Below, piece by piece: positions 63,859 to 64,000 of a stretch of 64,000 nt of DNA. The stretch is from NCBI GenBank assembly GCA_902801515.1, contig CADCII010000015.1, positions 31,087 to 95,086 on the forward strand. The letters are read 5' to 3'. The stretch comes from an uncultured Lachnospiraceae bacterium (GTDB lineage Bacteria > Bacillota > Clostridia > Lachnospirales > Lachnospiraceae). The notes under the pieces are model-generated. The model worked only from the letters and a program-made list of their open reading frames with translations. It did not search any database and had not been told where the DNA came from. How positions within the stretch are numbered: the first letter of the stretch is position 1; each line of letters opens with the position of its first letter. The translations under genes and the position numbers were made by a program.

Positions 63859-64000
63859 CCCACAACCGACTATCGTCGGATGGAGTTTCTATGCTGGCTC
63901 GTTCCCGTGCCAGTCCCTGTGAGGGTCGCTTACGCGATCTTCACAGCATATGGCGTGTCCACGACGCCTCTATCCCATCCGGTTCCGTTTGGGATTACCT
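63859..64000 (+). ncRNA. Highly structured RNA-like sequence, cut by the window edge
   Basis: Folding by eye gives an outer stem CCCA/TGGG (63859-62 with 63990-93) and AACCG/CGGTT (63864-68 with 63980-84), with CGGATGG/CCATCCG (63877-83 with 63975-81) as an inner or alternative closing stem. Inside lie three hairpins: CTGGC/GCCAG (63894-98 with 63909-13), a 13-bp stem 63917-63929 with 63934-63946 (loop TTAC) that includes two G-T pairs, and GGCGT/ACGCC (63952-56 with 63964-68). G-T pairs inside a long stem favour an RNA. One reading is the HEARO/omega RNA of an IscB-type element inserted after ATGA; this is inference. Confidence 0.5.

Overview
The window looks like a chromosomal segment of an anaerobic Gram-positive gut or rumen clostridium, probably Lachnospiraceae. 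Mid-range GC, strong AGGAGG-type ribosome sites, BspA-like leucine-rich surface proteins, Ig-like repeat proteins, a GH67 alpha-glucuronidase, a bacterial GH3-family acyl-adenylating protein and SpoIIE/STAS partner-switching proteins all fit that group. This is inference from protein families; there is no rRNA or other marker here to fix the species. No tRNA, rRNA, CRISPR array or intact insertion sequence was seen.

Layout. 1-3.5 kb: the start of a secreted SH3-like protein (minus strand), mnmA, and a MATE exporter convergent with it. 3.6-41.9 kb: a large island, entirely on the plus strand, of secreted or surface proteins mixed with eukaryotic-type signalling genes. It holds two intact Hanks-type membrane Ser/Thr kinases plus one 5' kinase remnant, two PP2C phosphatases, and two copies plus one 3' remnant of an unrecognised cytosolic family (called family X here). 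It also holds two transglutaminase-like/LRR/Ig-like giant proteins, a BspA-type LRR protein, three proteins sharing a C-terminal coiled-coil tail, a C-terminally altered type I signal peptidase and three membrane proteins with cysteine-rich zinc-binding motifs. 41.9-44.5 kb: a polar amino-acid ABC transporter whose ATPase lacks the H-loop. 44.6-50.7 kb (minus): a partner-switching operon of a beta-propeller sensor with SpoIIE phosphatase and HATPase, a STAS protein, a STAS-APH kinase fusion and a PHP phosphoesterase. 51-57 kb: a small secreted protein, a metallo-beta-lactamase/GH67 fusion broken by a 14-bp tandem duplication, and a glycosyltransferase/GH3 pair separated only by an in-frame TAG. 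57-64 kb: a secreted SH3/zinc-finger-like protein (paralogue of the first gene), a secreted protein, an AEC transporter, an M1 metallopeptidase, a polytopic membrane protein, and at the very end a highly structured sequence that may be the RNA of a transposon-encoded nuclease system.

How the island may work. Eight copies of one promoter-like element (GGAAAA-N4-TTTTACAG, then a TATAAT-like box about 17 nt after ACAGAA) lie only inside the 3.6-41.4 kb island, in front of its secreted and membrane genes. This suggests one regulon. The kinases, phosphatases and family X are repeatedly linked (X directly followed by PP2C; kinase directly followed by a coiled-coil secreted protein) and occur as intact copies and as truncated leftovers. 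I read the island as a duplicating and decaying phospho-signalling module tied to a cell-surface repertoire. Function, target and the role of family X are unknown from sequence alone.
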